This document shows positions 37,101 through 44,489 of a DNA stretch of 44,489 bases, one piece after another. The notes below the pieces were generated by a model. It ran no database searches. It saw nothing but the letters and a program-made list of their open reading frames with translations, and was not told where the DNA came from. This stretch comes from Thiomonas sp. (GTDB lineage Bacteria; Pseudomonadota; Gammaproteobacteria; Burkholderiales; Burkholderiaceae_C): the NCBI GenBank assembly GCA_027311065.1, contig DAICZP010000018.1, positions 1 to 44,489 on the forward strand, read 5' to 3'. The first letter of the stretch is position 1; every line of letters starts with the position of its first letter. A program made the position numbers and the translations under genes.

Positions 37101-37331
37101 ATTCGCGGAAGCGCGGTGACCATCAGCGCCGACGAAGCGCGCAACGGCAACGCAGGTCGCGTCAAGGCCGACGTCGACGGGTTGACCGTGCACGCGCGCA
37201 CGCTCGACAACAGAACGGGCAAGCTGCGCAGCGTCGGCGCCTTGAATTTGCAACTCGACGACGTCGCGCACAGCGTCGTTGGCGACGCGCGTACCGAGGA
37301 GGGACCCATGCGGATTGATGCGCTGCGGTGA
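34155..37331 (+). CDS. Two-partner secretion exoprotein TpsA, compact filamentous-haemagglutinin type
   Basis: The 1058-residue protein has a plain signal peptide (cleavage near AVA-30), no extended signal region, and a TPS secretion domain (~31-270): VSVNHFATFDIAPAGVALNNS (residue 68 on), NPALGGGPASLIIHEV, ISNPVGLHCDGCGFINANK with CxxC at 146-149, LTTGTPTLDFIDG, GVRTWP. The rest is degenerate ~20-residue haemagglutinin repeats (GGAVDNTQGSLEAGRALAL, GALKNEGGTLQAGRTLQAS) forming a beta-helix. It ends abruptly (MRIDALR) after the repeats, with no pretoxin/VENN region or toxin domain, so it is small for this family. It may be a small adhesin or a C-terminally lost remnant; the frame itself is intact. 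Confidence 0.9.
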   Translation: MPSIISISVPWRHPILTMLVGFNSVACAVADVVPWSGAVQADGPHVTHVDGVEVVNIAAPNGAGVSVNHFATFDIAPAGVALNNSQHGVDSQLAGALAANPALGGGPASLIIHEVHATHASTLQGPLEVAGTRADVIISNPVGLHCDGCGFINANKVILTTGTPTLDFIDGSLVSLGEPGGGISIGPQGVRTWPNSAPELELYARSLLVNGPIEVQQLTGTAAGSNPSHGSQEIEGEEPAVAIALTSNSMLRAQHVTLVATRKGAGIHARGRIDTEQLRISAGGELYLDGAALNVASVQGGAAAALEGPLVLLEPPGSESQEEVSAFASPRREIEHRVPSQGVESRVPGQGVGFATQASLEGESIKMRASTLTVDQGRLYMDARMGSLQSEMSTVQADTLLDVRAHGRIARGYGQWGSGGDFRVHAGSFWNEGSLIVAQGDATLHADVLANPGSGIKARSLRLDAYKIDNRGGTLWGESDVVIHANKLDNRALPKPVAADFRTHPMRDVRLTEGLTPGASAQFSAPDEASHGIPGLVASGGTMSLRLHQLDNQDGAIYSHDALDLDVRGELGNVHGSIASSDSVLRIDAGGAVDNTQGSLEAGRALALHGAGTLHNGGGRIASMGDVRLILASGSPAALPAGGVLNNGPVGSNTGLIQAGGALEVVAAEVDNRQGFAHGKQVDFRVMQLRNRLGSVRSDQDLKVSFDILRNGAGKLDAARNVLLQGTQMPAGAGTVNAGGDLRMNVLEIEADAKSSLRAAGDVELNGEYIHLPEGGAIQADKKLTVTVEALETAGTLESAADLQVRAGRRLRNVDGRIASARGDVELALGHGHLFNLRGKKQGGLIVAGGGMRVSSGVLDNTESRLEAGGAMELHVRGALKNEGGTLQAGRTLQASIDGALRNNVGLIAAPDVLSLRAGGAIDNRTGQIRSTATEVAPADAAAGRVTVETPRNLFDNRERGMVWARGPALVSASDLENGSGLIRGSAVTISADEARNGNAGRVKADVDGLTVHARTLDNRTGKLRSVGALNLQLDDVAHSVVGDARTEEGPMRIDALR
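35160..35213 (+). repeat. Two-copy 27-base tandem repeat inside tpsA
   Basis: Two adjacent 9-codon units encode HRVPSQGVE and SRVPGQGVG. The DNA copies differ at several positions, mostly synonymous. They sit between the TPS domain side and the repeat region and may be a short flexible spacer. Confidence 0.6.
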
Positions 37332-37344
37332 GCCAGTGTGGGAT

Positions 37345-37374
37345 GGGCGGTGCAGTCGGCTGAACTGCCCGTCC
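37345..37374 (+). terminator. Hairpin after tpsA
   Basis: GGGCGG-T-GCAGT (37345-37356) pairs with ACTGC-CCGTCC (37364-37374): 11 pairs including one G-T, with one bulged T and a 7-base loop. It starts 14 bases after the tpsA stop. No T-run follows, so termination would be weak or Rho-assisted; the downstream 67 bases to surE must also hold any surE promoter. Confidence 0.4.
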
Positions 37375-37441
37375 GGTCTCGCCGAACACCAAAGTCGCAA
37401 AAGATTAGGCGGTCGGCGCGGCGGCCGATAACATTGCCTGC

Positions 37442-38224
37442 ATGCGCATCCTTCTCTCCAATGACGACGGCTACACGTCCCCTGGCTTGCACGCCCTGTA
37501 CGCGGGGCTGCAACGCATCGCGGAAGTCACGGTGGTGGCCCCCGAGCAGAACGCCAGTGCGGCGTCCAACGCGCTCACACTGAACCGGCCACTGTCGGTC
37601 TACGAGGCCCCGAACGGATTCCGCTACATCAACGGAACACCATCCGACTGCGTACACGTCGCGCTCACCGGCCTGCTATCGTTCCGTCCAGACCTTGTTG
37701 TAAGCGGGGTCAACAACGGCGCGAACCTTGGTGACGATACCATTTATTCGGGTACCGTTGCTGCGGCGACCGAGGGGTTTCTGTTCGGTGTGCCGGCGCT
37801 GGCGGTATCGCTGGTTGACAAAGGGTGGGCACATCTCGATTGCGCGGTGGATGTCGCGGTCGGCGTGGCAGCGGAGTTGCTGCGCGAATTGACGCATGCG
37901 GGGACACCGGTACCAGCGTTGTACAACCTGAACGTGCCTAACGTGACGCGCGCAGCGTTGCGGGGTCTGCAGGTCGTGCGCCTGGGCAAGCGCCATCCGA
38001 GCCAGCCGGTCGTGATGCAAAAAGACCCGCGCGGCGAGCCGATCTACTGGATCGGCGGGGCGGGGGGCGCGCGCGATGACGTCGCGGGTACCGACTTTCA
38101 CGCCATCGCGCAGGGGTATGCCTCACTGACGCCGCTGCAGCTTGACCTCACCCACTACCAGATGCTCGATGCTTGTCGCTCGCGCTTCGCCGTCGACGCG
38201 GCCGCCGAAGGCCCCACTACATGA
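37442..38224 (+). CDS. surE: 5'/3'-nucleotidase SurE
   Basis: SurE is a metal-dependent nucleoside monophosphatase linked to stationary-phase survival. The 260-residue protein has the metal-binding Asp pair in [16 protein letters not shown], Ser in [29 protein letters not shown], and Asn in [25 protein letters not shown]. Full length. Its stop overlaps the pcm ATG (ATGA, 38221-38224). It begins the surE-pcm-nlpD-rpoS stress block. Confidence 0.97.
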   Translation: MRILLSNDDGYTSPGLHALYAGLQRIAEVTVVAPEQNASAASNALTLNRPLSVYEAPNGFRYINGTPSDCVHVALTGLLSFRPDLVVSGVNNGANLGDDTIYSGTVAAATEGFLFGVPALAVSLVDKGWAHLDCAVDVAVGVAAELLRELTHAGTPVPALYNLNVPNVTRAALRGLQVVRLGKRHPSQPVVMQKDPRGEPIYWIGGAGGARDDVAGTDFHAIAQGYASLTPLQLDLTHYQMLDACRSRFAVDAAAEGPTT

Positions 38225-38997
38225 CGGCAAACGGCCAGCGGCCGACGACACGGGCGCGCTTCCCGGCGCGCATGCCCGGGGCCACCGATTCCACCTCCGA
38301 CGCGGTCTGCGCACCCGGTCGGGACCAGCTCGCGACACGACGTGTACCCAGTGGGCAAGGCATGGATTCCGAGGCGGTGCGCGCGCGCATGGTGGAGCGA
38401 CTGCAAGCGCTCGGCGGCATGGAGCCAGCCGCGCTGCAAGCCATGCGGGCGGTGCCGCGCCATCTGTTCCTGGAACCTGGCCTGGCAGCACAGGCCTATC
38501 TGGACAACGCGCTACCCATCGGCCACGGTCAGACCATCTCCAAGCCGTCGGTTGTCGCACGCTGCGCCTCGGTGGTGCTGCATGCGTTGGGCGGGCGTCC
38601 CGCGCGCATGCTGGAAGTCGGCACCGGGTGTGGCTACCAGGCTGCCGTCTTGAGCCACATCGCCGACGAGGTCTATTCGGTTGAACGCGTTCGTGCGCTG
38701 CACGAACTCGCGCGTCGCAACCTGCGCGCCCTGCGGGTTCCGAACCTGCGTCTGCTGCTGGGCGACGGTACCGAGGGCGCCGCCGCGGGCGCGCCGTTCG
38801 ATGCGGTCGTCAGCGCCGCGGCGAGTGACGACGTTCCGCAGGCCTGGCTGCAGCAACTGCGTGCAGGTGGCGTGCTGGTTGCGCCGATCGGTCTGCCACA
38901 GCGTCTCATGGCGTACCGACGGCTCGCGGGAAACAAGGTTGAGTCGTGGTGCGTCGAGGATGCACATTTTGTGCCTCTAAAATCAGGCATCGTCTGA
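38221..38997 (+). CDS. pcm: Protein-L-isoaspartate O-methyltransferase
   Basis: Pcm repairs isoaspartyl damage in ageing proteins. The 258-residue protein has a ~45-residue basic, Pro/Arg-rich N-terminal extension ([18 protein letters not shown]...) before the conserved part, which contains [35 protein letters not shown] motif [30 protein letters not shown], and the closing RLMAYRR. E. coli Pcm is 208 residues. ATG 38221 overlaps surE; a later ATG (~38362, [10 protein letters not shown]) would remove the extension. Confidence 0.94.
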   Translation: MTANGQRPTTRARFPARMPGATDSTSDAVCAPGRDQLATRRVPSGQGMDSEAVRARMVERLQALGGMEPAALQAMRAVPRHLFLEPGLAAQAYLDNALPIGHGQTISKPSVVARCASVVLHALGGRPARMLEVGTGCGYQAAVLSHIADEVYSVERVRALHELARRNLRALRVPNLRLLLGDGTEGAAAGAPFDAVVSAAASDDVPQAWLQQLRAGGVLVAPIGLPQRLMAYRRLAGNKVESWCVEDAHFVPLKSGIV

Positions 38998-39046
38998 AGC
39001 ATGGCGTTCTCTGACGCCGTTTGAACCGCCTCGCCCCGACCCCATC

Positions 39047-39955
39047 ATGCGATTTCCCGCGCTGCTGCTCCTGCTCACCGTCTCGCTGGCCGCTTGCACC
39101 AACGTGCCGCTGAACCAGGCGCCCGTGGAACGCGGTGGCTTCACGCCCGCCACGCACCCCGGTGCCGGCGCTGCCCCCACCGGGGGGGCGCTGGCGGCGC
39201 ACGCCGGCGAGCCGGGTTATTACACGGTCAAGCCCGGTGACACACTGCTGCGCATCGCCTTGCAGGCTGGCCAGAGCTGGCATGCGCTGGTGCGCTGGAA
39301 TGCATTGGCCAATCCGAACGTCATCGAGGTGGGACAGGTCCTGCGCGTGGCGCCTCCCGACGCGGCGAACCCGCCGCCGCTGCCGCCTGGCAGCGGTGCA
39401 CAAGCGTTTGCCGTGGCGCCGGCGCCGGGCCTTGCGGCGGTGCCAGCCACGCCTGCGGCGGCGTCATCTCCGAACGCTGCTGCTTCCAGCCCCGTGCGAA
39501 ATGTTGCCAAAGTGCGCTCGCCAGCAGTGGTTGCACCGCCGCCAGCGCGCGCGCCCGTCATCAAGTCGGGTCCGGTGGTGGCCGATGCCGATCTGCGTTG
39601 GGGGTGGCCGGCGCAAGGCAAGATTCTGCAAGGTTTCAACGGGACGAGCAGCAAGGGCCTGGACATTGCCGGACGCGCTTCGGATCCCGTGTTGTGCGCT
39701 GCGGCAGGGCGTGTGGTCTATGCAGGCAATGAATTGCGAGGCTTTGGCAATCTTGTGATTGTCAAGCACAACGCCGATTACATTTCGGTTTATGCGCACA
39801 ATGAAAAGCTGTTGGTGAAAGATGGCGATGACGTCAAGAAGGGCCAGAAGATCGCCCTGATGGGTTCGACGGATGCGCCGCACGTGGAGCTGCATTTCGA
39901 GGTGCGCTTGCGAGGCAAGCCGATTGATCCGATGCAGGTCCTCCCCCCGCGTTGA
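39047..39955 (+). CDS. nlpD: Lipoprotein NlpD, amidase activator
   Basis: NlpD is an outer-membrane lipoprotein that activates the amidase AmiC in daughter-cell separation. The 302-residue protein has a lipoprotein signal with lipobox LAAC, a LysM domain ([28 protein letters not shown]), an Ala/Pro linker (~105-180), and a C-terminal LytM/M23 domain ([58 protein letters not shown]). The HxxxD zinc pair of active M23 enzymes is not intact (SSKGLD), as in NlpD generally, so it should not be a hydrolase. rpoS follows after 22 bases. Confidence 0.95.
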   Translation: MRFPALLLLLTVSLAACTNVPLNQAPVERGGFTPATHPGAGAAPTGGALAAHAGEPGYYTVKPGDTLLRIALQAGQSWHALVRWNALANPNVIEVGQVLRVAPPDAANPPPLPPGSGAQAFAVAPAPGLAAVPATPAAASSPNAAASSPVRNVAKVRSPAVVAPPPARAPVIKSGPVVADADLRWGWPAQGKILQGFNGTSSKGLDIAGRASDPVLCAAAGRVVYAGNELRGFGNLVIVKHNADYISVYAHNEKLLVKDGDDVKKGQKIALMGSTDAPHVELHFEVRLRGKPIDPMQVLPPR

Positions 39956-39977
39956 GCTTCCAGCACTGGACCTACCG

Positions 39978-40937
39978 ATGTCGCGCGACTCCGATGCTTC
40001 CCGAACCGAGCCCGATGACGAAGCGCACGATGGTGAGTGGCCTGCCGCGGCTGATCCCGCAGCCTCGCGCGACGTTGCGATTGGCGCGGATGGCGTCGAT
40101 GCCGCCAGCCAAAGCGTGCTTCAGGCCTACCTGAACCAGATTCGCGGCAAGCCGCTGCTGACACCACAACAAGAGTTTGAAACGGCAACCCGCGCTCGCC
40201 ACGGTGACTTCGCCGCTCGGCAGGCGATGGTCGAGCACAACCTCAGGCTGGTGGTCAGTATCGCCAAAGGCTATTCCGGTCGTGGCGTGGCACTGGCGGA
40301 TTTGATCGAAGAAGGAAACCTCGGTCTGATGCACGCCATCGAGAAGTTCGAGCCCGAGCGCGGGTTCCGGTTCTCGACCTACGCGAGCTGGTGGATTCGC
40401 CAGAACGTCGAGCGCGCCATCATGCAGCAGGCGCGCACCATCCGGCTCCCGGTGCAGGTGATTCGCGAACTTAACCAGGTGCTGCGCGCGAAGCGCCACC
40501 TCGAGGAGTCGAATCCCACCGGGGTGGCGTCGCTGGAGGATATCGGCGCGTTGACCGGGCGAAGTGGCGACGAAGTACAGGACTTGCTGACCCTCTGTGA
40601 AATTCCCGCGTCGCTCGACCTTACCCGCGAAACCAGCGGGGGGGACAGTTACAGCGACCAATTTGCCGACGAGCAGGCGCCGGGCCCGGACGAGGCCGCC
40701 GAGGTTGAGGAGATCGGGCACTTGCTCGACATTTGGCTCAAGGCCCTCGGGGAGCGCGAACGGGAAGTCATCGAGGCGAGGTTCGGGCTGTACGGGCGCG
40801 ATGCCGAAACCCTCGAGACCGTGGCGCGACGCCTGGACCTGACGCGCGAGCGTGTTCGCCAGATCCAGCAAGAGGCCTTGCTCAAGCTCAAGCGCCGGCT
40901 GACGCGCAGCGGTGTCGATAAATCATCGGTGCTTTGA
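39978..40937 (+). CDS. rpoS: Stationary-phase sigma factor RpoS
   Basis: RpoS directs the general stress response. The 319-residue protein has sigma region 1.2 ([26 protein letters not shown]), region 2 ([64 protein letters not shown]), region 3 and region 4 ([32 protein letters not shown]). The acidic N-terminal region is short compared with RpoD, which has the much longer 1.1. ATG 39978 is used; the frame opens inside nlpD. The nlpD coding region may hold an additional rpoS promoter, as in E. coli. Confidence 0.96.
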   Translation: MSRDSDASRTEPDDEAHDGEWPAAADPAASRDVAIGADGVDAASQSVLQAYLNQIRGKPLLTPQQEFETATRARHGDFAARQAMVEHNLRLVVSIAKGYSGRGVALADLIEEGNLGLMHAIEKFEPERGFRFSTYASWWIRQNVERAIMQQARTIRLPVQVIRELNQVLRAKRHLEESNPTGVASLEDIGALTGRSGDEVQDLLTLCEIPASLDLTRETSGGDSYSDQFADEQAPGPDEAAEVEEIGHLLDIWLKALGEREREVIEARFGLYGRDAETLETVARRLDLTRERVRQIQQEALLKLKRRLTRSGVDKSSVL

Positions 40938-40963
40938 CGCAAACCGAGGCAACGCAGGACCCC

Positions 40964-41779
40964 ATGCCCCCTCCCATTGTCGTTTTCGATATTGAAACCG
41001 TTCCCGATGCGCGCGCCGTACGCGCTGCCGGTCTCGCCGATCCAGGATCCGACGATATCACCGCGATTGCACAGGCCATGCAACGGCGCAGGGACGCCAC
41101 GGGCAGCGATTTCCTTCCCATCGTGTGTCACCGCGTGCTGGTGATTTCGTGCATCTTCCGGGATCCGGGCAAGGGCCTGCGGGTGCACTCGTTCGCCGAT
41201 GACGGCGGCAAGGAAGCCGCCGCGCTGCAATGGTTTTTTGGTCTGGTCGACAAATACGAGCCGCAGCTCGTGTCCTGGAACGGCGGTGGCTTCGACCTCC
41301 CCGTCATGCACTACCGCGCCATGGTGCACGGCGTGCAGGCCCCGAAGTACTGGGATCTGGGTGAGGACGATCGCGAATACAAATGGAACAACTATATTTC
41401 CCGCTATCACAACCGGCACCTGGATCTGATGGACTTGCTGGCGCTGTATCAGCCGCGCGCCGCAGCCGGCATGGACGTGCTGGCCCAGCTCTGCGGTTTG
41501 CCCGGCAAGCTCGGCATGGACGGCAGTCAGGTCTATGAGGCATTTCTGCGTGGCGAGCTCGATGCCGTGCGCCGCTACTGCGAAACCGACGTGCTCAACA
41601 CCTATTTGCTGTACTGCCGCTTTTTGCTGATGCGTGGCGGGCTGGGTAGCGAGGCCCATGCGATGGAGGTCCGATTGGTGCGCGAGTCGCTGGCGAATTG
41701 GGCGCAGGCCCCCTCCGAATCGCACTGGGCGGAGTATCTGCAGGCCTGGGGCGGCCTGGACAGCGCCGGGGCGGTCTGA
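40964..41779 (+). CDS. Predicted 3'-5' exonuclease, PolB-exonuclease-like
   Basis: The 271-residue protein has DnaQ-fold exonuclease motifs: Exo [11 protein letters not shown], Exo [19 protein letters not shown], Exo [21 protein letters not shown]. The segment [22 protein letters not shown] is typical of the predicted PolB-like exonuclease family beside rlmD in betaproteobacteria. No polymerase domain is present. Substrate and role are unknown. ATG 40964 ([11 protein letters not shown]) is preferred; TTG 40934 would overlap the rpoS stop as TTGA and add ten residues. Confidence 0.88.
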   Translation: MPPPIVVFDIETVPDARAVRAAGLADPGSDDITAIAQAMQRRRDATGSDFLPIVCHRVLVISCIFRDPGKGLRVHSFADDGGKEAAALQWFFGLVDKYEPQLVSWNGGGFDLPVMHYRAMVHGVQAPKYWDLGEDDREYKWNNYISRYHNRHLDLMDLLALYQPRAAAGMDVLAQLCGLPGKLGMDGSQVYEAFLRGELDAVRRYCETDVLNTYLLYCRFLLMRGGLGSEAHAMEVRLVRESLANWAQAPSESHWAEYLQAWGGLDSAGAV

Positions 41780-41784
41780 AGAAG

Positions 41785-43131
41785 ATGAAAAAAGCAGTCG
41801 TTTCTGAAGAGTGGTTGCGCGTCGAGTCCCTGGATCTCGAGGCGCGCGGCGTCGCCCACCGTACCGACGGCAAGGTGGTTTTCGTCAGCGGCGCCTTGCC
41901 GGGCGAAGAAGTACGCGCGGCGATCGGTCGCAGCAAGTCCAAGTGGGAGCAGGGCGATGCCGTGGCGTGGCGTCGTACCGCCAGCACGCGGGTGGTGCCA
42001 CGGTGTCCGCATTTCGGCGTGTGCGGTGGATGCAGCATGCAGCACATCGACCCTGCGGCGCAGCTGGCTTTCAAGCAGCGTATTCTCGAAGACAATCTCT
42101 GGCATCTCGCGCAAGTGCGGCCGCAGATGGTGCTGCGCCCTCTGGCCGGGCCTGACTGGGGCTATCGCCACCGAGCGCGTCTGACTGTGCGGCTGGTGCC
42201 GAAAAAGGGCGGCGTTCTGGTGGGGTTCCATGAGCGCGGTTCCAGCTATGTCGCGGATATGCGCAGCTGCGCCATCCTGCCGCCGCGCGTTTCGGCATTG
42301 CTGGTACCCCTGCGTATTCTGATTGGCGCGTTGTCATGCCCCGACCGCCTCCCGCAGATCGAGCTCGCGCTGGGCGACGGACCGTTGGTGCTGGTGCTGC
42401 GCAACCTGCAGCCTCTGGATGATGACGATCTCGACTTGTTGCGGGCCTTCGGCGACGTTCATGATGTCCAATGGTGGTTGCAGCCCGGTGGGCCCGATAC
42501 GGCGGCGCCGATCGATGCGCCGGCCGCGGAGGCGCCGCGGCTGACGTATGTCCTGCCCGAATTCAACGTGACGATGCCGTTCAAGCCGACCGACTTCACG
42601 CAGGTCAACCACCGCATGAACCAGGCGCTGGTGTCACGCGCGCTGCGACTGCTGGATGTACAGCCCGATGACCGCGTCGCCGACTGGTTCTGCGGCCTGG
42701 GTAACTTCACCTTGCCGTTGGCGCGTCTGGCCGGCAGCGTCTTCGCTGTCGAGGGCAGCGCCGCGTTGGTGCAGCGCGCGCGCGACAACGCCGTGCATAA
42801 CGGTCTGGCGGCGCGCGCGGTGTTCGAAGCCCGCAATTTGTTCGAGATGGACGCTGCATCCCTGCAAGCGCTGGGGGCATTCGACAAGTGGCTGGTGGAT
42901 CCGCCGCGCGAGGGCGCGCTGGCGTTGTGCAAGGCGCTGGCAGACGCTTGCGCAGCCGGCCTTCCGCGGCCACGCCGCATCGTTTATGTTTCGTGCAACC
43001 CGGCGACGCTCGCGCGTGACGCCGGCTTGCTGGTCCATCAGACCGGCTATCGGTTACGCGCCGCCGGTGTGGTCAACATGTTTCCGCATACATCGCACGT
43101 GGAATCCATCGGGGTGTTCGACATCGAATGA
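41785..43131 (+). CDS. rlmD: 23S rRNA (uracil1939-C5)-methyltransferase RlmD
   Basis: RlmD methylates U1939 of 23S rRNA. The 448-residue protein has a TRAM domain ([33 protein letters not shown]), the 4Fe-4S cysteines in [14 protein letters not shown] plus C in [25 protein letters not shown] motif [23 protein letters not shown] and the catalytic Cys in [15 protein letters not shown] 41785 follows the exonuclease gene by 5 bases, so they are coupled. It is the last gene of the surE-rlmD run. Confidence 0.96.
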   Translation: MKKAVVSEEWLRVESLDLEARGVAHRTDGKVVFVSGALPGEEVRAAIGRSKSKWEQGDAVAWRRTASTRVVPRCPHFGVCGGCSMQHIDPAAQLAFKQRILEDNLWHLAQVRPQMVLRPLAGPDWGYRHRARLTVRLVPKKGGVLVGFHERGSSYVADMRSCAILPPRVSALLVPLRILIGALSCPDRLPQIELALGDGPLVLVLRNLQPLDDDDLDLLRAFGDVHDVQWWLQPGGPDTAAPIDAPAAEAPRLTYVLPEFNVTMPFKPTDFTQVNHRMNQALVSRALRLLDVQPDDRVADWFCGLGNFTLPLARLAGSVFAVEGSAALVQRARDNAVHNGLAARAVFEARNLFEMDAASLQALGAFDKWLVDPPREGALALCKALADACAAGLPRPRRIVYVSCNPATLARDAGLLVHQTGYRLRAAGVVNMFPHTSHVESIGVFDIE

Positions 43132-43146
43132 GCGGGCACGCAAGTC

Positions 43147-43175
43147 GCTGCGGGAGTCGCTCACTCCCAAGCAGC
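43147..43175. terminator. Hairpin between convergent rlmD and the BI-1 gene
   Basis: GCTGC-GGGAGT (43147-43157) pairs with ACTCCC-AA-GCAGC (43163-43175): 11 pairs with a 2-base bulge and a 5-base loop. It sits between two converging stops (43131 and 43210). There is no T-run, so it may be a bidirectional, Rho-assisted end or an mRNA stabiliser. Confidence 0.4.
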
Positions 43176-43209
43176 GCCGGGGCCTGATGCACGACCGCAT
43201 GGGTCTCGG

Positions 43210-43917
43210 TCAGCGTCGCTGGCCGCCGAAGATGCTCAGAAGTGACAGCAGGTTCACGAACACGTTGTACAGATCGAGGTAGATCGCCAGCGTTGCCGTG
43301 ATGTAGTTGGTCTCTCCACCATCGAGGACGCGTCGCACGTCGATCATCATGAACACGGAAAAAATACCAATCGCAGCGACCGAAAACAGAATCATCAGCG
43401 AGGGCATTTTCAGCCAGATGTTCGCTACGCCGACGACCATCAGCATCACTGCACCGATGAACATGAACTTGGTCAGTCCGCCGAGGTCCCGCTTGACCAT
43501 CGTGGCGAGCACGGACATGGCGCCGAAAATCACGGCGGTACCGCCGAACGCCAGTGCGATCAACTGCGTGCCGTTCGCCAGTCCGAGCACCATGGCCAGT
43601 AACTGGGACAGCATCATCCCCATGAAAAAGGTGAACGCCAGCAGCAGCGCCACGCCAGTACCGGAATTGCTGTTCCGCTGCACACCCCACATGAGGCCGA
43701 AGGCGCCGGCGAAGAACACCAGCATGCCCATTCCCGGATTCAGCATCATCCACTGCGCCAGGCCGATTTGCAGGCCGACCCAGGCGCCGAGTACCGTCGG
43801 GACCATCGAGATCGCCAGCAGCGTATAGGTGTTTCGAAGCACCCGGTTGCGCTCGACGGTGTAGCCGCCGTAGCCCGAACGGAGCGCCGTGGTTCTTGGG
43901 TCGAAGGGGTTGTTCAT
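43210..43917 (-). CDS. Bax inhibitor-1/YccA family membrane protein
   Basis: The 235-residue protein is of the BI-1/TMBIM type, with about seven hydrophobic segments (TYTLLAISMVPTVLGAWVGL, MGMLVFFAGAFGLMWG, GVALLLAFTFFMGMMLSQLLAMVLGLA, IALAFGGTAVIFGAMSVLA, FMFIGAVMLMVVGVANIWL, LMILFSVAAIGIFSVFMMI, LAIYLDLYNVFVNLLSLL). YITATLAIYLDLYNVF is a characteristic C-terminal motif, including acidic residues proposed to gate calcium. YccA inhibits FtsH in E. coli; whether this one does is unknown. ATG 43917 (MNNPFDPRT) is chosen over GTG/ATG codons to 43986. The 155 bases to tonB hold its promoter region, not resolved. Confidence 0.93.
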   Translation of the reverse strand: MNNPFDPRTTALRSGYGGYTVERNRVLRNTYTLLAISMVPTVLGAWVGLQIGLAQWMMLNPGMGMLVFFAGAFGLMWGVQRNSNSGTGVALLLAFTFFMGMMLSQLLAMVLGLANGTQLIALAFGGTAVIFGAMSVLATMVKRDLGGLTKFMFIGAVMLMVVGVANIWLKMPSLMILFSVAAIGIFSVFMMIDVRRVLDGGETNYITATLAIYLDLYNVFVNLLSLLSIFGGQRR

Positions 43918-44072
43918 CGTTTCGGTTCTCCTGGAAGAAAGCGCGTACGCGTCACGCACGGGATGCGAGACGCATCGCTTGCACATTCAAGTGTAGGCGC
44001 TCTTGATGAATTCAAGCTGAACATGGCATCGCTTTCGTCAACTGCCAAGCGCCAGCGCTGCGTTCCTCGGCT

Positions 44073-44489
44073 TCATGGTTCAGCGTCTTCAAGGGAAAAA
44101 CGGATCGGGATCACGACCCAGCCGGCAACCGGGGTGGTGCCAGCGCGCGCGGGGGTGAAGGTCCAACGACGGACGGCGGCCAAGGCTGCCTGGTCGAGGT
44201 CGTCATAGCCGCTCGAGTCCTGCACCTCGATGCGCTCGACGTTGCCCTCGGCGCCGACCTGCACATGCAACAGCACCGTGCCTTCCTCGCCCATGCGTCT
44301 CGCCATGCGCGGGTAGGCGGGCTTGGGATGATCGAGATAGTCGGCGCCGACGCGCGGTTGGGGCGGCGGCGCCGATGTGGCAACGGGCGCCGGCGCGGAC
44401 GCAGGCACGCGCGACGGCACAGCTGGTGCCGCGACAGCTTGCGGGTCAGGGGAGACGGCGGGCGTGGGCGGCGTCGATGTCGGTGTCGC
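44073..44489 (-). CDS. tonB: TonB-family energy transducer, C-terminal part
   Basis: TonB couples the proton motive force of ExbB/ExbD to outer-membrane receptors. The window holds the last 138 codons: a Pro/Ala-rich periplasmic linker (PPTPAVSPDPQAVAAPAVPS...) then the TonB C-terminal domain (YLDHPKPAYPRMARRMGEEG, TVLLHVQVGAEGNVERIEVQDSSGYDDLDQAALAAVRRWTF, GWVVIPIRF). The frame is open to position 44489, so the N-terminal anchor is outside the window. The GTG at 44420 is an internal codon, not the start. Confidence 0.92.
   Translation of the reverse strand, partial: ATPTSTPPTPAVSPDPQAVAAPAVPSRVPASAPAPVATSAPPPQPRVGADYLDHPKPAYPRMARRMGEEGTVLLHVQVGAEGNVERIEVQDSSGYDDLDQAALAAVRRWTFTPARAGTTPVAGWVVIPIRFSLEDAEP

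Noticed and set aside
34155-37331. TpsA as a contact-dependent inhibition (CdiA) toxin
   Set aside because: No VENN motif, pretoxin region or C-terminal toxin is present, and no small immunity-type gene lies between it and surE.
36185-37657. A 490-codon open frame opposite the end of tpsA and start of surE
   Set aside because: It runs antisense through two real genes and their boundary, with low-complexity Arg/Ser-rich translation.
39047-39955. NlpD as an active metallopeptidase
   Set aside because: The M23 zinc ligand pattern is missing (SSKGLD in place of HxGxD), as in known amidase activators.

Overview
The window is GC-rich chromosomal DNA from a betaproteobacterium, most likely of the Burkholderiales or a close relative. 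The evidence is gene order. Several blocks match arrangements I know from that class: coaD-rsmD divergent from ftsY; hemF-nadD-rsfS-rlmH with maf-rng; mltD-gloB-methyltransferase-rnhA-dnaQ-tRNA-Val; aat-bpt; pyrG-kdsA-eno-ftsB; and surE-pcm-nlpD-rpoS-rlmD. I cannot name the genus from the sequence alone.

Layout. Positions 1-4423 hold the first codons of coaD, rsmD, ftsY, a GNAT acetyltransferase, the heat-shock sigma factor gene rpoH behind a perfect CIRCE operator, and a small exported SCP2-like protein. Positions 4517-11224 hold rng and maf, then an oppositely oriented ABC-F gene (uup), then rlmH, rsfS, nadD and hemF. Positions 11287-15854 carry a lytic transglycosylase (mltD), gloB, a methyltransferase, rnhA, dnaQ and tRNA-Val(CAC). 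Positions 16106-22063 carry a histidine-rich PBP7-type endopeptidase, an IclR regulator, pagP, the two N-degron transferases bpt and aat, a gamma-carbonic anhydrase and hslO (Hsp33). Positions 22111-29873 are a long minus-strand run: ftsB, eno, kdsA, pyrG, an alpha/beta hydrolase and mutS. Positions 30362-32301 hold a DAHP synthase and an orphan hydroxypyruvate isomerase. Positions 32434-37331 hold a two-partner secretion locus (TpsB transporter plus a compact TpsA exoprotein), the most accessory-looking part of the window. Positions 37442-43131 are surE-pcm-nlpD-rpoS-exonuclease-rlmD, followed by a Bax-inhibitor-1 protein and the C-terminal part of a TonB protein cut by the window end.

How the parts relate. 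Most genes are housekeeping: ribosome maturation (rsmD, rlmH, rsfS, rlmD, rng), envelope growth and repair (mltD, pbpG, nlpD, ftsB, kdsA, pagP), and stress response (rpoH, rpoS, hslO, surE, pcm, mutS, uup). Many neighbours overlap by 1-4 bases (ftsY/GNAT, maf/rng, rsfS/rlmH, methyltransferase/rnhA, aat/bpt, bpt/pagP, carbonic anhydrase/hslO, surE/pcm), which points to translational coupling.

No CRISPR array, phage or intact insertion sequence is visible. The observations most worth following are the promoter-embedded CIRCE operator at rpoH, the two-partner secretion pair with its short TpsA, the His-rich linker of the PBP, the basic tail on RsfS, the aat-bpt-pagP coupling, the divergent start codons sharing ATGCAT at gloB, and the inverted repeat plus small reading frame in the mutS leader.
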